A DNA stretch of 6,623 bases. Source: Desulfobacteraceae bacterium (GTDB lineage Bacteria; Desulfobacterota; DSM-4660; Desulfatiglandales; HGW-15). Below are positions 1 to 5,878 of this stretch, one piece after another. Positions within the stretch are counted from its first letter, which is position 1. Each line of letters begins with the position of its first letter. The stretch covers positions 1-6,623 of the forward strand of contig RPPU01000259.1 in the NCBI GenBank assembly GCA_003819975.1, read 5' to 3'. The notes beneath the pieces were generated by a model. That model did no database searches, had not been told where the DNA came from, and saw only the letters and a program-made list of their open reading frames with translations. Position numbers and translations under genes: made by a program.

Positions 1-1
1 C

Positions 2-130
2 TTTATGAATTTATTTTTATTTCTGCGATTGAGGACAGAGAAAAAACTTTCGCGCGAGGTCATGAAAGAGTTTTTTGGACTTATTGCCAAAATCGAAAAA
101 CCGTTTAATTCATTGAAAAAAGGATTTTAA
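2..130 (+). CDS. Possible 3' end of a plus-strand gene, product unknown
   Basis: A plus-strand frame is open from the window edge and runs 42 codons to a TAA at 128-130. It reads as a basic, mixed peptide containing SREVMKEFFGLIAKIEKPF, which looks like the helical tail of a protein, but I recognise no family. If real, the gene enters from the left of the window and converges on the nuclease gene at 177. The stretch is short. A competing minus-strand start at 63 gives 21 codons open to the edge but has no ribosome binding site. The coding call is therefore tentative. Confidence 0.35.
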   Translation, partial: FMNLFLFLRLRTEKKLSREVMKEFFGLIAKIEKPFNSLKKGF

Positions 131-176
131 AAACAACTGCGGCCGCGGCGATCGCCGGGGCTTCAAGCTTCGGCCG
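131..176 (-). terminator. GC-rich palindromic spacer, probable terminator of the nuclease gene
   Basis: The 46-nt spacer between two convergent reading frames is much richer in GC than its flanks. CGGCCG at 140-145 can pair with CGGCCG at 171-176, and GGCGATCGCC at 147-156 is a 10-bp palindrome inside that stem. Read on the minus strand, the structure is followed by CAGTTGTTTTTAAAA, so the hairpin is followed by a short U tract, as in an intrinsic terminator. The central pairing is imperfect, and the function is inferred from position and shape. Confidence 0.45.
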
Positions 177-689
177 TCATTGTGCTCTTTTCTCTTTTCG
201 CCATTCTTTAGGGCTCTGATATTCTGAGCCTAAAGACCAGATTCCAATTTTTACCGCCTGGGCTTGTTGTTCCAGATCCCGGTAAGATTGAATATCTAGG
301 CCCTTGGGCTGCCTTCCCCGGTAGACTTCCGCCATTCCGGACCGGATCATTTCCAAGTTGATATTTTTGTTCTTACAAAATATCTCCGCTAGAGTTCGGT
401 CGTATTGATCTAGTCCATAGGATTTAATCTCAACGACCTGGTTGAGAACCAGGGCGGCAAGAGTTTTCTGCGATTGCCGACAAAAGGGTTGTCCCGGATC
501 GCGCTTACCTCTCCCGAGCTCCGGGGCATCGATTCCGACTAAACGGATCGTGATTTTGGAAGCGCCGGCCAGGGCCTGCACCGTGTCACCATCGATGACC
601 CTGTAGACCTTGGCCTGGCCGGCGTATAGGGAGAGATGAAAAAGAAAGAAGATGGTGAAAACTAAAATTAAGAAAGCTTTTCTTATCAT
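177..689 (-). CDS. Exported thermonuclease (SNase-like) family protein
   Basis: 170-aa staphylococcal-nuclease-fold protein, expected to cleave DNA or RNA in a Ca2+-dependent manner outside the cytoplasm. Residues 1-23 form a signal peptide: basic start (R3, K4), hydrophobic core at about 5-20, and likely cleavage after LYA before G24. The SNase motifs follow in order. VIDGDT holds D33 and D35, IRLVGIDAPE holds R49, D54 and E57, and QYDRTLAEIF holds R98. These match the catalytic and calcium-binding set of the family (D21, R35, D40, E43 and R87 in the S. aureus enzyme). GIW at 149-151 closes the domain. The start is the only Met ahead of the signal peptide, though its ribosome binding site is weak (AAGAAA). 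Such small nucleases are frequent on conjugative plasmids, where their role is unclear. It lies 46 nt downstream of the 49-aa membrane protein gene, so co-transcription with the HU gene is possible. Confidence 0.88.
   Translation of the reverse strand: MIRKAFLILVFTIFFLFHLSLYAGQAKVYRVIDGDTVQALAGASKITIRLVGIDAPELGRGKRDPGQPFCRQSQKTLAALVLNQVVEIKSYGLDQYDRTLAEIFCKNKNINLEMIRSGMAEVYRGRQPKGLDIQSYRDLEQQAQAVKIGIWSLGSEYQSPKEWRKEKRAQ
563..624. repeat. 11-bp inverted repeat inside the nuclease gene
   Basis: CGCCGGCCAGG at 563-573 is perfectly complementary to CCTGGCCGGCG at 614-624, with 40 nt between the arms. Both arms lie in coding sequence for Ala-Gly stretches (LAGAS and YAGQA), so codon choice explains part of the similarity. 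The same 11 bases form the arms of the intergenic repeat at 5879-5922. Confidence 0.5.
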
Positions 690-735
690 TTTTATTTCTT
701 TTCAGAACGCCCTTCCCGAGGCCGCTTTAATTTTT

Positions 736-885
736 TTAAATAAATTTAAAAATAGTGTTGATTAATGCTAAAGCATCTAAAATAAGTATAATAAGTACAA
801 TCCAAAATGCTTGGCTTTTTTTCTCTGTGAAGCATAATGCAATAGAAGCACAAATTAAGCCTACTATAAGCAATATTATTTTCAT
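736..885 (-). CDS. 49-aa two-helix membrane protein, translationally coupled to the HU gene
   Basis: A small reading frame starts at an ATG (885-883) that overlaps the HU stop codon as ATGA, the classic arrangement for translational coupling. It ends at TAA (738-736). The product begins MKIILLIVGLICASIALCF, then has a short polar loop TEKKSQ, then a second hydrophobic segment (about residues 26-46) containing FWIVLIILILDALALINTIF, and ends KFI. It thus looks like two short transmembrane helices in a hairpin. No family is recognised. The codons are AT-rich, unlike the GC-richer end of the HU gene. The absence of any stop in a strongly hydrophobic frame, together with the ATGA junction, argues that it is a real gene. 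It could act as a small membrane regulator or an exclusion- or toxin-like peptide, but nothing in the sequence decides this. Confidence 0.65.
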   Translation of the reverse strand: MKIILLIVGLICASIALCFTEKKSQAFWIVLIILILDALALINTIFKFI

Positions 886-1235
886 GCGATCATATCCTTC
901 AATCTCTTCAGCGGCCGGATCTTGACCACGTTCCGGGCGGGCTTGGCTTTGAACACGGTTTCCTCACCATTGAACGGATTGATACCCTTCCGGGCTTTGG
1001 TCGCGGGTTTCCGTTTGACTTCGATCTTGAGTAGACCGGGCAATACAAACTTCCCGACCTTCGTGCTTTTAAGGTGTTGCTCAATCAAAGCCGCGATCTG
1101 ATCCAGGGCCGCGGCCGCTTGTTTCCGGGTAATGCCGGCGCTTTCAGCGAGATTAACCAGCATGACCGACTTGCTCATCATAGCGCTGACCTGGGGTAGT
1201 TTTTTTTCGACTTTGCCTTTTTTGCTTTTTACCAT
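882..1235 (-). CDS. HU-family DNA-binding protein with Lys-rich N-terminal extension
   Basis: 117-aa nucleoid-associated protein that would bind and bend double-stranded DNA as a dimer. Residues from about 20 fit the HU/IHF fold: an N-terminal helical part with LVNLAESAGITRKQAAAALDQIAALIEQHL (in pieces, about 26-55), GKFVLPGLLKIEV (61-73) starting the sheet, and a DNA-gripping arm with INPFNGEE (85-92), where P87 corresponds to the intercalating proline of HU. The end is VVKIRPLKRLKDMIA. Ordinary HU is about 90 aa; the extra 20 or so residues at the front are basic (MVKSKKGKVEKK). ATG at 1235 has a near-perfect AGGAGG 9 nt upstream, which settles the start. It lies 81 nt downstream of topB and overlaps the small membrane protein gene by 4 nt. 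Mobile elements often carry such a protein; a role in compaction or in transfer and replication complexes is inference. Confidence 0.9.
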   Translation of the reverse strand: MVKSKKGKVEKKLPQVSAMMSKSVMLVNLAESAGITRKQAAAALDQIAALIEQHLKSTKVGKFVLPGLLKIEVKRKPATKARKGINPFNGEETVFKAKPARNVVKIRPLKRLKDMIA

Positions 1236-1244
1236 TGATTCTTT

Positions 1245-1250
1245 CCTCCT
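1245..1250 (-). promoter_or_regulatory. Strong Shine-Dalgarno site of the HU gene
   Basis: The minus strand reads TTAGGAGGAAAGAATCAATG, a full AGGAGG core with a 9-nt spacer to the ATG. It is the best ribosome binding site in the window. It predicts high translation of the HU protein and, through the ATGA overlap, a possible feed into the 49-aa gene. Confidence 0.85.
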
Positions 1251-1263
1251 AAGATTTAATTCT

Positions 1264-1282
1264 TCTGAATTATTTATTCAGA
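1264..1282. repeat. 7-bp inverted repeat in the topB-HU spacer
   Basis: TCTGAAT (1264-1270) and ATTCAGA (1276-1282) form a perfect 7-bp stem with a 5-nt loop, placed about 14 nt upstream of the HU Shine-Dalgarno core. On the plus strand it is followed by TCTTTTTA, but no plus-strand gene needs a terminator here. It could be an operator for HU autoregulation or a weak mRNA structure; the sequence does not decide. Confidence 0.4.
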
Positions 1283-1316
1283 TCTTTTTATCATCTAACT
1301 CTGCCGAATAAAAGCT

Positions 1317-3410
1317 TTAAAATTGGAATTTTACATTACCCTGATCATCAATATAAAGAGCCGCCTCAAAATTTTTACCGGCTTTTGATTTAAAACCTTT
1401 CAGTTTTTTACTTTTTTTGGTTGAGAGCAATGTTTCCGCTGTTTTTTCTGAGATGTTTTTACCGGCGATCGTTTTCCAAATTTTGAAGTTACATCCTTTT
1501 TCTTTGTATCCGGAGCAGCCGTAAGCTTTCGGAGTTTCAACCACGTCCAGACCGCATAGAGGGCATTTACCAAGAATATTTTTCGGCTTCTGGTATTGGG
1601 TTGTGCTTTTTTTCAATTCCTCAATGATGGTCCGGACAAACGCTTTAATGTCATCTAAAAAATCAGATCGCTCCTCGCCCTGGGCGATCCGTTCCAGCTC
1701 CAATTCCCATTTTCCGGTATGTTCCGGAAAGGCTAAAATACTGATCGTTTGGTATTTGCGGATATTGTCGATCAGAAAACATCCCTTCTCCATCGCAATC
1801 AATTTTTTGACTTTCCGTTCCACATAACTTCTTTCAATCAAAGTTTCGATAATGGCGGCCCTGGTCGCCTGGGTGCCTAAGCCGATATCGCCTTTGAAAA
1901 GACGTTTCATTTCCGCATCTGAAACATATTTAGCCGGATTGGTCATATCGGTTAAAAGTGTGGCTTCCGTGTAATCCGGCTTGGGTTTGGTCTGTTCTTC
2001 CTTGAGATTAACCTTCAAGACCTGGCCGGCGTCGCCTTGCTGTAGGGCTGGTAATTTTTCGTCCGGCTCTTCGGTATCTTCTTCAGATTTCTCCTGATAC
2101 AACTTCTTCCAACCTTCCTTTAAAGTTATTTTACCGGTTGTTTTAAAAAGATCATCCTGGACGGCGGTCCAGATAATGGTTTGTTCATATTCATAATCCG
2201 CATGAAATACGGCCGCGAACCTTTTTAAAACCATAAAGTAAATCTTTTTTTCATCCTCTTTGGCCGCGGCCGGCACGGCTTGAAATGGAATCAAGGCATG
2301 GTGATCCGTTAATTTTTCATCATCAAAAACCCGTTTATTTTCCAAGCTGACGAGGCCAGGGACCAGGTCCTTGAATATATCAGGATAATCTTTTTGCAGT
2401 AGATCGATCTTTTTCTTTGCAACATCCAGATTTTTAGATCCCATAACCCTTGAATCGGTCCGGGGATAAGATAAGCATTTATGTTCCTCATAAAGAGCCT
2501 GGGCCAGATCAAGCGTCTTTTTGGCTGTAAATCCATAAAGCTTATTGGCATCTTTCTGTAACTCGGTTAAAGAATACAGTTGAGGCGGAGCTTGTTTTTT
2601 CTGTTCCTTTTCAACTTTATCGACCAAGCCGGTTTTATCTTTTATTCTTAAAACAATGGCTTCGGCCTGGTCTTTGGCTTTGATGATACTTTCGTTATCT
2701 TTAATCCATTTACCGAGCCAGGAGCCTTTTTCGTTTTTGAAAAGTGCTTCAACAATCCAGTATTTTTCAGGCTTGAAATTCTCGATTTCGCGTCTGCGAT
2801 CGACAATCAAGGCCAAGACGGCCGTTTGCACTCGGCCGATGGAAAACATCTCGCCGGAGCCAAATTTGGCGGTCGCGGCCCGAGTCGCATTAATCCCAAC
2901 CAACCAATCGGCCTTCTGCCGGCAGATACCGGCATCCCATAGTCGATCATAGTTCTCGGCCGGCTCCGGATCTCTCAATAGATCCCGAATGACCGGTTCG
3001 GTCAAGGCCTGGCTGGTCCAGAGCCTGAAAACTGTTTTATTCATAATCCCGATTTGATTCAGGATCAAACGAGCAATGACCTCCCCTTCCCTGCCGGCGT
3101 CCGTGCCAATCAGGATTGATTCGATATCGGATCTTTTCAAAAGTTTTTGAATGTTAAAAAACTGATTTTTGGTTTTATCTAAGATTTTGTAATCAAACAT
3201 TTCCGGAATGATAGGGAGTTTTTCAAAGGCCCAGGTCTTCAAGGCCGGATCGTAGTCTTCGGGCATTTTAAGAGTCACCAGATGTCCCACGGCCCAGGTG
3301 ATGACATATTTATCATGTTCCAGATAGCCGTCATGCCGTGCGCAATTGCCCAGGGCTTTGGCGTAGTCCATGGCAACAGATGGTTTTTCAGTTAGGATCA
3401 AGGATTTCAT
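1317..3410 (-). CDS. topB: DNA topoisomerase III (type IA)
   Basis: 697-aa type IA topoisomerase, which relaxes or decatenates DNA by passing a strand through a transient single-strand break. The Toprim domain occupies about residues 1-140: LILTEKPSVA with E8, and IGTDAGREGE at 101-110 with D104, E108 and E110. The core follows with FSIGRVQTAVLALIV (189-203) and the catalytic Tyr315 in CLSYPRTDS. GLGTQATRAAIIETLIERSYV (511 on, in pieces) is the conserved late motif of the family. The tail (about 612-697) is a cysteine-bearing topoisomerase C-terminal repeat: CPLCG at 616, C632 and C640, then KIWKTIAGKNISEKTAETLL and KGFKSKAGKNFEAAL. The length is within the TopB/TraE range (about 650-740). 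TAGGAG 7 nt before the ATG fixes the start. The spacer to the ardC remnant is 48 nt with no clear promoter. Plasmid-borne TopB proteins are thought to help resolve replication and transfer intermediates. Confidence 0.96.
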   Translation of the reverse strand: MKSLILTEKPSVAMDYAKALGNCARHDGYLEHDKYVITWAVGHLVTLKMPEDYDPALKTWAFEKLPIIPEMFDYKILDKTKNQFFNIQKLLKRSDIESILIGTDAGREGEVIARLILNQIGIMNKTVFRLWTSQALTEPVIRDLLRDPEPAENYDRLWDAGICRQKADWLVGINATRAATAKFGSGEMFSIGRVQTAVLALIVDRRREIENFKPEKYWIVEALFKNEKGSWLGKWIKDNESIIKAKDQAEAIVLRIKDKTGLVDKVEKEQKKQAPPQLYSLTELQKDANKLYGFTAKKTLDLAQALYEEHKCLSYPRTDSRVMGSKNLDVAKKKIDLLQKDYPDIFKDLVPGLVSLENKRVFDDEKLTDHHALIPFQAVPAAAKEDEKKIYFMVLKRFAAVFHADYEYEQTIIWTAVQDDLFKTTGKITLKEGWKKLYQEKSEEDTEEPDEKLPALQQGDAGQVLKVNLKEEQTKPKPDYTEATLLTDMTNPAKYVSDAEMKRLFKGDIGLGTQATRAAIIETLIERSYVERKVKKLIAMEKGCFLIDNIRKYQTISILAFPEHTGKWELELERIAQGEERSDFLDDIKAFVRTIIEELKKSTTQYQKPKNILGKCPLCGLDVVETPKAYGCSGYKEKGCNFKIWKTIAGKNISEKTAETLLSTKKSKKLKGFKSKAGKNFEAALYIDDQGNVKFQF

Positions 3411-3417
3411 AAATAGA

Positions 3418-3423
3418 CTCCTA
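3418..3423 (-). promoter_or_regulatory. Shine-Dalgarno site of topB
   Basis: The minus strand carries TAGGAG followed by a 7-nt spacer and the topB ATG at 3410, supporting the family-typical MKSLILTEKPS start. It lies 36 nt after the ardC stop, so the two could sit on one transcript. Confidence 0.75.
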
Positions 3424-3458
3424 AATAGTTAAATTGGCTTTCAAAACAGCCTCAAAAA

Positions 3459-4301
3459 TCAACGATCTAGTCCAGGCAGACCCTTTACCTTGGGCATTTC
3501 CAGGGGTTTTAATTGGAATTGACACTTATCCGGATTCAAATTTAGGTTTTTAAGACACTTCTCTTTTTCTTGATTTAAAAAGCCGCGTAAAGCATCCGGA
3601 TTCGAAAGATCCAAATCATCCCGCTTAACGGCCAAGGTGATTTGAAAGGTTTTAAAATTCTGTTTATCCACAATGCTCAAGGTACATTTCATTTCCTTTT
3701 CATAGGCCATGACATATTCCGTTATCTTTTCAGCATCCCGCGAGGCCCGGAATATTTCATGCTTGTCTTCCTTTAGGACCTTAACCCAGGATTGAAGATA
3801 AGAAGCATGATTTTCGACTTCATTGGAAATTTTCAACCGATCTGACATGAAATAGGAAGCCAATTCCGCCCGTAATTCTTCGCGAGCATATTGGTCACTA
3901 CCTTTAAAACCGCCAAGATCACGATTAAGCCTTGTTTGATGGCCGGTCCAATGTCCTAATTCATGTAACGCGGTCGCATAGTACCGATCTGAATTCTGAA
4001 AATGGCTTTTCGGCGGCATATGGATTTCATCTTTGGCAGGCTGATAATATGCACTTTTATCCTGATCATGGAAAATTTTAGCATCACTTTCCCGAAGAAT
4101 ATTATCCGCGCGCTGCTCGGCCGGCCAATCGACTTTTTCCTTTTCCATTTCCGGAATACCGGCAATCTGTTGTGCATTAAAAAGCGTGTAATATCGGCAT
4201 AAAGGCCTTTCCAATTCGACTTCGTCTTTTTTAACATTCCCTTCCGAATCTAAAACGGATTTACCGTTGGCGTCTTTGAGTTCTCTGAAATGAACTACCA
4301 C
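3459..4301 (-). pseudogene. ardC: 5'-truncated ArdC-type antirestriction protein (zincin metallopeptidase half)
   Basis: 280 residues corresponding to the end of the N-terminal domain and the whole metallopeptidase domain of ArdC, a conjugative-plasmid protein that protects incoming DNA from restriction. The frame enters at VVHFREL, which in intact proteins follows the KGEKGT-type end of the ArdC N-terminal ssDNA-binding domain. CRYYTLFNAQQIAGIP (35-50) is the usual linker. DEIHMPPKSHF (91-101) and YYATALHELGHWTGHQTRLN carry the zinc motif HELGH (113-117), and REELRAELASYF (140-151) carries the likely third ligand E146. LQSWVKVLKEDKHEIF (169-184) is also family-typical. A 75-residue tail (about 206-280) is unassigned. 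The first possible start is a GTG with no ribosome binding site, two nt from the TnpB right-end hairpin; about 100 N-terminal residues are absent. Translation could only come from reinitiation after tnpB (GTG lies 3 nt beyond its stop, same frame). I treat it as a remnant. Confidence 0.8.
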
Positions 4302-4302
4302 G

Positions 4303-4323
4303 CACTATGCGGGAAGCATAGTG
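4303..4323 (-). repeat. Right-end hairpin of the TnpB element
   Basis: CACTATGC (4303-4310) and GCATAGTG (4316-4323) form a perfect 8-bp stem with a 5-nt loop. The tnpB stop codon TAG (4307-4305) lies inside the stem. IS200/IS605-type elements have such subterminal palindromes, recognised by the TnpA transposase, with the element end a few nt beyond. Recognisable ardC coding sequence resumes at 4301, which puts the boundary at or very near this hairpin. Confidence 0.75.
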
Positions 4324-4404
4324 ATGGTTTCCTGTTTCCACGTCCCTAAAATACCGGGACTCCACATCTCGGCCTGTTCCAGACCGGCCTGGGACAATCC
4401 CAGG
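4303..4404 (-). ncRNA. Candidate TnpB guide RNA scaffold (reRNA/omegaRNA)
   Basis: In characterised TnpB systems the guide RNA is made from the 3' part of tnpB and the right end, with the guide copied from the flank. Here the last 100 nt of tnpB contain three consecutive stems: CCTGGGA/TCCCAGG (4388-4394 with 4398-4404, 3-nt loop), GTCCC/GGGAC (4342-4346 with 4356-4360), and the 8-bp right-end hairpin (4303-4323). The protein tail encoded here, after the last RuvC residue, is poorly conserved in general, which fits an RNA constraint. The guide would be the ardC sequence starting near CGTGGTAGTTCATTTCAG. The 5' end is uncertain and may lie further into tnpB. Confidence 0.45.
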
Positions 4405-5564
4405 TTAAGAATATTTATGGCCGCATTATGATCCCGATGCGCAACAAACCCGCAGAAAGGACAGTCATGCACCCGTTCCGCAAGGGTTTTATGCACGATC
4501 TCCCCGCATTGCGAACAACGCTGCGAAGTGCCTCTGGGGTCCACTTTTTCCAGCCGAATGCCAGCTTCTTCCGCTTTACTCTCCAGCATGGAGAAAAACA
4601 GCCCTACACCCGCATCGAGGATCGAACGGTTTAAGCCTGATTTCTGTTTGACATTCCGGCCCGGGTTTTCCTTGGTTCCTCTGGCCGAGCCGGTCATATT
4701 TTTGAGTTTTAGATTCTCAATGGATATGAAATTATATTTTGATACCAAAGAAGCGGAAAGCTTATGTAGAAAATCCCGTCTTTGGTTGCTGACCTGCTCG
4801 TGTATCCGGGTTACTTGCTTCCTGGCCCGGAGCCTACTGTGAGAGCCTTTTTGCTTCCTGGAGAGGCTTTTCTGAGCCTTTTTGAGATCGCTTAAAACTG
4901 TTCCAAGCATCTTAGGATTCTCAATGGGCTCTCCTTCGGAAGGATACACCAGGGCAGTGCAACCCGCATCCAGTCCAATGAATCGGCAGGAGTCTACAGG
5001 GCTTTCCCGGCGAAGTTGGTTTTTATCGTAGCGAACCGAGATCACGGCATACCATTTTTCATTTTTTCGCCGGATCGTGAGCGTACGGGGTTCACCTTCT
5101 TGAAGAGCAACACGAGGCTTTCCCCGCATTTGAATTCCGCCTATATTCGATATATGCAGTCTTCCTTTGTGGTTGGTTTGCTCTAAGATTTTCCATCCGG
5201 CAGGGTCCGGATAGGTGAAGGAATCAAACCGTTCTTTGCCTTTGAACCGGGGAAACCCTGGTTTTTCCCCATGCCGCAATCTGCGGAAGAAAGCCTGAAA
5301 AGCACGGTCTATTCGGCGGACGGTTTCTTGCAATGCATGACTGCCTAAAGGAATCAGATCAGGGCGAACTCTCTTGACTTCCGGCAACTCATTTTGTTGA
5401 TCGCGATACGAAAGGGAAACGCCACATTTTTGATAAGCATCCCGCCGCTCCTGAAGCGTCGCGTTATAAAGCTCGCGATGGAGATCTATCCAAGAATCTA
5501 AGATTAAGACTTGTTTTTTAGTCGGATAGATTCGGAAAATGATATTGCGGGTTGCTTTTTCCAT
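4305..5564 (-). CDS. tnpB: TnpB RNA-guided endonuclease (IS605 OrfB family)
   Basis: With ATG at 5564 the protein has 419 aa, typical for TnpB, the RNA-guided DNA nuclease ancestral to Cas12. The N-terminus (MEKATRNIIFRIYPTKKQ) has the usual OrfB start and helical segment; a longer frame from 5603 adds only a Lys-rich leader overlapping the 93-aa gene, so I prefer 5564. The RuvC-like active site is complete: D199 in FIGLDAG, E283 in FISIENLKL, D378 in HRDHNAAINIL. The zinc ribbon CSQCG (350, 353) and CPFCG (368, 371) lies between the last two. The tail after NAAINIL is encoded by the segment folding into the candidate guide RNA. The stop lies in the right-end hairpin. No tnpA is nearby. Base composition is somewhat GC-richer than the flanks, consistent with an insertion. 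The ribosome binding site is weak, so expression may be low. Confidence 0.93.
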   Translation of the reverse strand: MEKATRNIIFRIYPTKKQVLILDSWIDLHRELYNATLQERRDAYQKCGVSLSYRDQQNELPEVKRVRPDLIPLGSHALQETVRRIDRAFQAFFRRLRHGEKPGFPRFKGKERFDSFTYPDPAGWKILEQTNHKGRLHISNIGGIQMRGKPRVALQEGEPRTLTIRRKNEKWYAVISVRYDKNQLRRESPVDSCRFIGLDAGCTALVYPSEGEPIENPKMLGTVLSDLKKAQKSLSRKQKGSHSRLRARKQVTRIHEQVSNQRRDFLHKLSASLVSKYNFISIENLKLKNMTGSARGTKENPGRNVKQKSGLNRSILDAGVGLFFSMLESKAEEAGIRLEKVDPRGTSQRCSQCGEIVHKTLAERVHDCPFCGFVAHRDHNAAINILNLGLSQAGLEQAEMWSPGILGTWKQETITMLPA

Positions 5565-5571
5565 ATGCTTT

Positions 5572-5853
5572 TTACATGGTTTTTTCTTTAAATTGTTTTT
5601 CAAAACTATTATTCTTTTTCAATTTTCCGGACTGTTTGTGTGTAACAGCGATTGAAAGATCGCTTCGATTCATTTTGGATAAGACCGCGTGTCCGGAAAT
5701 GAACTTTTCGGCTTGCTCAGCAAAATAGTTTTCCTGGCTGCCTGCAAACTTGCCGGGGATCGTTGTTTCAGCTTGAATGAAGGGGTCTGAATTGACAGAC
5801 ACATGAATGATATATTGATTGTCGTCTTTTTCATTGCTTTGTTTTTCAGCCAT
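5572..5853 (-). CDS. 93-aa hypothetical protein
   Basis: The start at 5853 is fixed by GGGAGGA 7 nt upstream; the frame itself extends back to 5892 through the arm of a GC-rich repeat, so the longer version is unlikely. The product is soluble and charged: acidic start (MAEKQSNEKDDNQYIIHVSV), a middle with PFIQAETTIPGKFAGSQENYF and AEKFISGHAVLSKMNRSDLSI, and a Lys-rich end. There is no signal peptide or membrane segment, and I recognise no family. It stops 7 nt before the tnpB start, and its last residues lie in the AT-rich zone where the element's left end should be. The C-terminus may therefore have been altered by the insertion. It is not the missing ArdC N-terminal domain as far as I can read. 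Confidence 0.6.
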   Translation of the reverse strand: MAEKQSNEKDDNQYIIHVSVNSDPFIQAETTIPGKFAGSQENYFAEQAEKFISGHAVLSKMNRSDLSIAVTHKQSGKLKKNNSFEKQFKEKTM

Positions 5854-5859
5854 TAAAAA

Positions 5860-5866
5860 TCCTCCC
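5860..5866 (-). promoter_or_regulatory. Shine-Dalgarno site that sets the start of the 93-aa gene
   Basis: GGGAGGA on the minus strand with a 6-7 nt spacer to ATG 5853. It lies 12 nt downstream of the inverted repeat 5879-5922, so an mRNA hairpin there would sit just ahead of the ribosome landing site. Confidence 0.8.
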
Positions 5867-5878
5867 GAAATTGGAAGG

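Larger units (their letters stand above)
4303..5600 (-). mobile_element. IS200/IS605-superfamily element with tnpB only (IS1341-like organisation)
   Basis: The unit consists of an intact tnpB and a right-end hairpin and lacks the Y1 transposase gene tnpA. Elements of this type move, if at all, with TnpA supplied in trans. The right boundary is supported by the hairpin and the abrupt resumption of ardC. The left boundary is not resolved: I found no convincing matching hairpin before the tnpB start, and the upstream frame (93-aa gene) runs to 5572. The left coordinate given is approximate. Confidence 0.65.

Noticed and set aside
138..176. Resemblance of the palindrome cluster to a cloning-vector polylinker (NotI, SgfI, HindIII, EagI sites)
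   Set aside because: The order and spacing match no polylinker I know, and natural GC-rich terminator sequence explains the sites. Kept only as an unusual spacer.
1603..1827. Plus-strand reading frames opposite topB, ardC and tnpB (also 2656-2952, 4002-4202, 4428-4634, 4528-4842), and minus-strand frames 2309-2551 and 3956-4237
   Set aside because: They are shadows of confident genes, lack ribosome binding sites and show no family resemblance.
3081..3110. TopB Toprim motif reads TDAGREGE rather than TDADREGE
   Set aside because: The Gly form is common in plasmid and Firmicute TopB proteins and does not mean an inactive enzyme.
5565..5603. Upstream in-frame start of tnpB adding a 13-residue Lys-rich leader
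   Set aside because: The family starts at the MEKATRNIIFRIYPT-like position, and the leader overlaps the 93-aa gene in another frame.
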